Both the position numbers and the translations under genes were made by a program. A DNA stretch of 20,914 nt from an uncultured Ruminococcus sp. (GTDB lineage: Bacteria; Bacillota; Clostridia; Oscillospirales; Ruminococcaceae), in assembly GCA_937894495.1 (NCBI GenBank), contig CALCRR010000359.1:1-20914 (forward strand). The letters are read 5' to 3'. Below, piece by piece: positions 19,563 through 20,914 of the stretch. Every line of letters starts with the position of its first letter. The first letter of the stretch is position 1. A model generated the notes under the pieces. That model made no database searches, was not told where the DNA came from, and saw nothing but the letters and a program-made list of their open reading frames with translations.

Positions 19563-20914
19563 TTGAAAGGGTTAAAAAGGATCATCTCAGCCTGTGCCGC
19601 CGCAGCGGTAATGACCGCCTCGGCAGGTACAGCACTTACCCCAAAAGCGTATGCGGAGGAACATGATATGGTTTTGAAGATCGACGGCAAAACAGCGGTC
19701 ACAAGTGAGCAGAAGCTCTACAGAGGTCTTGGCATGGTAAGCGGCAACAACACATCAAGGCTGCTTATCGACTATAAGCAGGAGCACCCCGATAAGTATG
19801 AGGAGCTTTTACAGTATATGTTCGGCGAGGACGGGCTGGGCATAACTCACCTTAAAATTGAAATGGGCGCAGATATCAACTCATCATCAGGCACCGAGCC
19901 TGCGGTGATGAGAGCTGAGGAGGAGCAGGCTGATGTAACGAGAGGTGCAGGCTATATGCTGGCAGCCGACGCCAAAAAGGTCAACCCCGACCTGACCCTT
20001 GATATGCTTTGGTGGAGCGTGCCCAGGTGGGTAAGCGACGCCGAGGACGTGAATGCCGCCAAGTATAAGTGGTATAAAGATACCCTCACCGCAGCCTATG
20101 ATACCTACGGCATAGAGTTTGACTACGTCAGCGCCAACCAGAATGAGCGTGCTGTGGATGCAGAGTGGATCAAATATCTTTCCTCTCACCTTAAATCAGA
20201 GACCGACTGCCCCTATGATTTTTCCAAAATAAAAATAGTCGCCGCCGATGAGGTAACAGCGTGGAATGTTTCGGGAGATATGCTGGACGATGAACAGCTT
20301 CGTGACGCAGTCGATGTTATCGGCAGCCACTATACCAGCTGGTATGATGCCAATACACAGATACTCAGTGACGAATACGGCAAGGAGATATGGTTCTCAG
20401 AAGCCAGCGCACCCATGACCTACCCCAAGGGTATTTATAAATACGACGGCGCAGGCTCGGGACTTGTGGGCATAAACGGCGCACTTGATGTTGCAAACCG
20501 TATAATAACCATGTTCCCCGGGGGAGCTATGACTCTCTATGAGTTCCAGCCCGTTGTAGCTTCATTCTATGACGGCTCGACCTACTGCCACAAGCAGCTT
20601 ATCACCGCCAACGAGCCCTGGAGCGGCTATTATACCTTGGATAACGGCTTTTATATGTCGCTGCATTTCTCTCAGTTTTTCAAAAAGGGCTGGACCTTTA
20701 TAGAGTCAGCCTGTCAGGGAGACGGCAAGGCAGGCGGCGACGGTCATGCAGTGGTGGACTCCATAAACAGCTTTATGACTGCCGCAGACCCCGAAACAGG
20801 GGACTACAGCACGGTGATAACCAACACCACCGATGTGCCTATAACCTACACAGTCAAGGTCAGCGACCTCGACAAAGCTTCCGAAAGCGTTGATATCTGG
20901 GAGACCAGAGGACC
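19563..20914 (+). CDS. Secreted GH59 galactocerebrosidase-like glycosidase (3' end cut by window)
   Basis: The reading frame is open from TTG 19563 to the window edge (about 450 residues). A signal peptide is seen (basic start, hydrophobic Ala-rich core, cleavage after AYA before EEHD). The mature protein opens with YRGLGMVSGNNTSRLLIDY, which parallels the start of galactosylceramidase, followed by HLKIEMGADINSSSGTEP and LDMLWWSVPRW. Family GH59 uses two Glu; the matching residues are E195 in NQNERAV (acid/base) and E280 in IWFSEAS (nucleophile). Later segments (EPWSGYY, FSQFFKKGWTFIESA) also match. It would release beta-galactose from glycolipids or plant/animal glycans outside the cell. Downstream domains, such as a carbohydrate-binding module or dockerin, cannot be seen. 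The start is set by GGAGGG at 19548-19553, nine bases away; the ATG at 19556 is out of frame. Confidence 0.88.
   Translation, partial: MKGLKRIISACAAAAVMTASAGTALTPKAYAEEHDMVLKIDGKTAVTSEQKLYRGLGMVSGNNTSRLLIDYKQEHPDKYEELLQYMFGEDGLGITHLKIEMGADINSSSGTEPAVMRAEEEQADVTRGAGYMLAADAKKVNPDLTLDMLWWSVPRWVSDAEDVNAAKYKWYKDTLTAAYDTYGIEFDYVSANQNERAVDAEWIKYLSSHLKSETDCPYDFSKIKIVAADEVTAWNVSGDMLDDEQLRDAVDVIGSHYTSWYDANTQILSDEYGKEIWFSEASAPMTYPKGIYKYDGAGSGLVGINGALDVANRIITMFPGGAMTLYEFQPVVASFYDGSTYCHKQLITANEPWSGYYTLDNGFYMSLHFSQFFKKGWTFIESACQGDGKAGGDGHAVVDSINSFMTAADPETGDYSTVITNTTDVPITYTVKVSDLDKASESVDIWETRG

Overview
The window looks like chromosome of a Ruminococcus-like member of the Oscillospiraceae (gut or rumen Firmicutes). 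The signs are a secreted leucine-rich-repeat protein ending in a type I dockerin, Gram-positive lipoproteins, near-consensus SigA promoters (TTGACA, 17 bp, TATAAT), strong GGAGG ribosome binding sites, and frequent TTG starts (5 of 17 genes). This placement is inferred from gene content; no ribosomal RNA is present. I see no tRNA, rRNA, CRISPR array or insertion sequence.

Layout. 1-2055: a short operon of the tRNA CCA-adding enzyme and a VanZ-family membrane protein. 2069-4707: a cytoplasmic GH13 alpha-amylase-type enzyme (minus strand) diverging from an asparaginase-family protein that lacks the usual first catalytic Thr. 4718-7555: a dead gene for a secreted LRR/dockerin protein, with two homopolymer frameshifts and two in-frame amber codons. 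7634-9154: an unrecognised protein with helix-turn-helix-like segments, an acidic linker carrying 12-residue repeats, and a C-terminal coiled coil, under a perfect promoter. 9217-9849: trpF. 10205-12107: a GGDEF/EAL protein with a degenerate GGDNF and an intact EAL domain, preceded by a strongly folded leader that may be a regulatory RNA. 12309-13131: a TPP riboswitch plus terminator controlling the thiamin transporter gene thiT. 13152-14709: a lipid kinase and a GNAT acetyltransferase. 14922-16954: an operon of two lipoproteins, one DUF4358-like and one with a transglutaminase core. 17058-18884: the most interesting locus, a lipoprotein with five VYGPP motifs followed by a radical SAM/SPASM enzyme. 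18924-19428: a hot-dog thioesterase, divergent from that locus. 19563-end: the first ~450 residues of a secreted GH59 galactocerebrosidase-like enzyme, cut by the window edge.

The best candidate for an undescribed system is the lipoprotein/radical SAM pair (17117-18812). The enzyme has the CX3CX2C cluster site and the full SPASM cysteine pattern of peptide maturases. The partner is a low-complexity acidic lipoprotein with repeated tyrosine-containing cores and only one cysteine (the lipidated one), so thioether chemistry is unlikely. The two genes share one promoter and one terminator and stand alone, with no dedicated protease or transporter nearby. I infer modification in the cytoplasm followed by ordinary Sec/lipoprotein export, which would display a modified multi-core peptide on the cell surface. 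Second is the structured leader upstream of the GGDEF/EAL gene.
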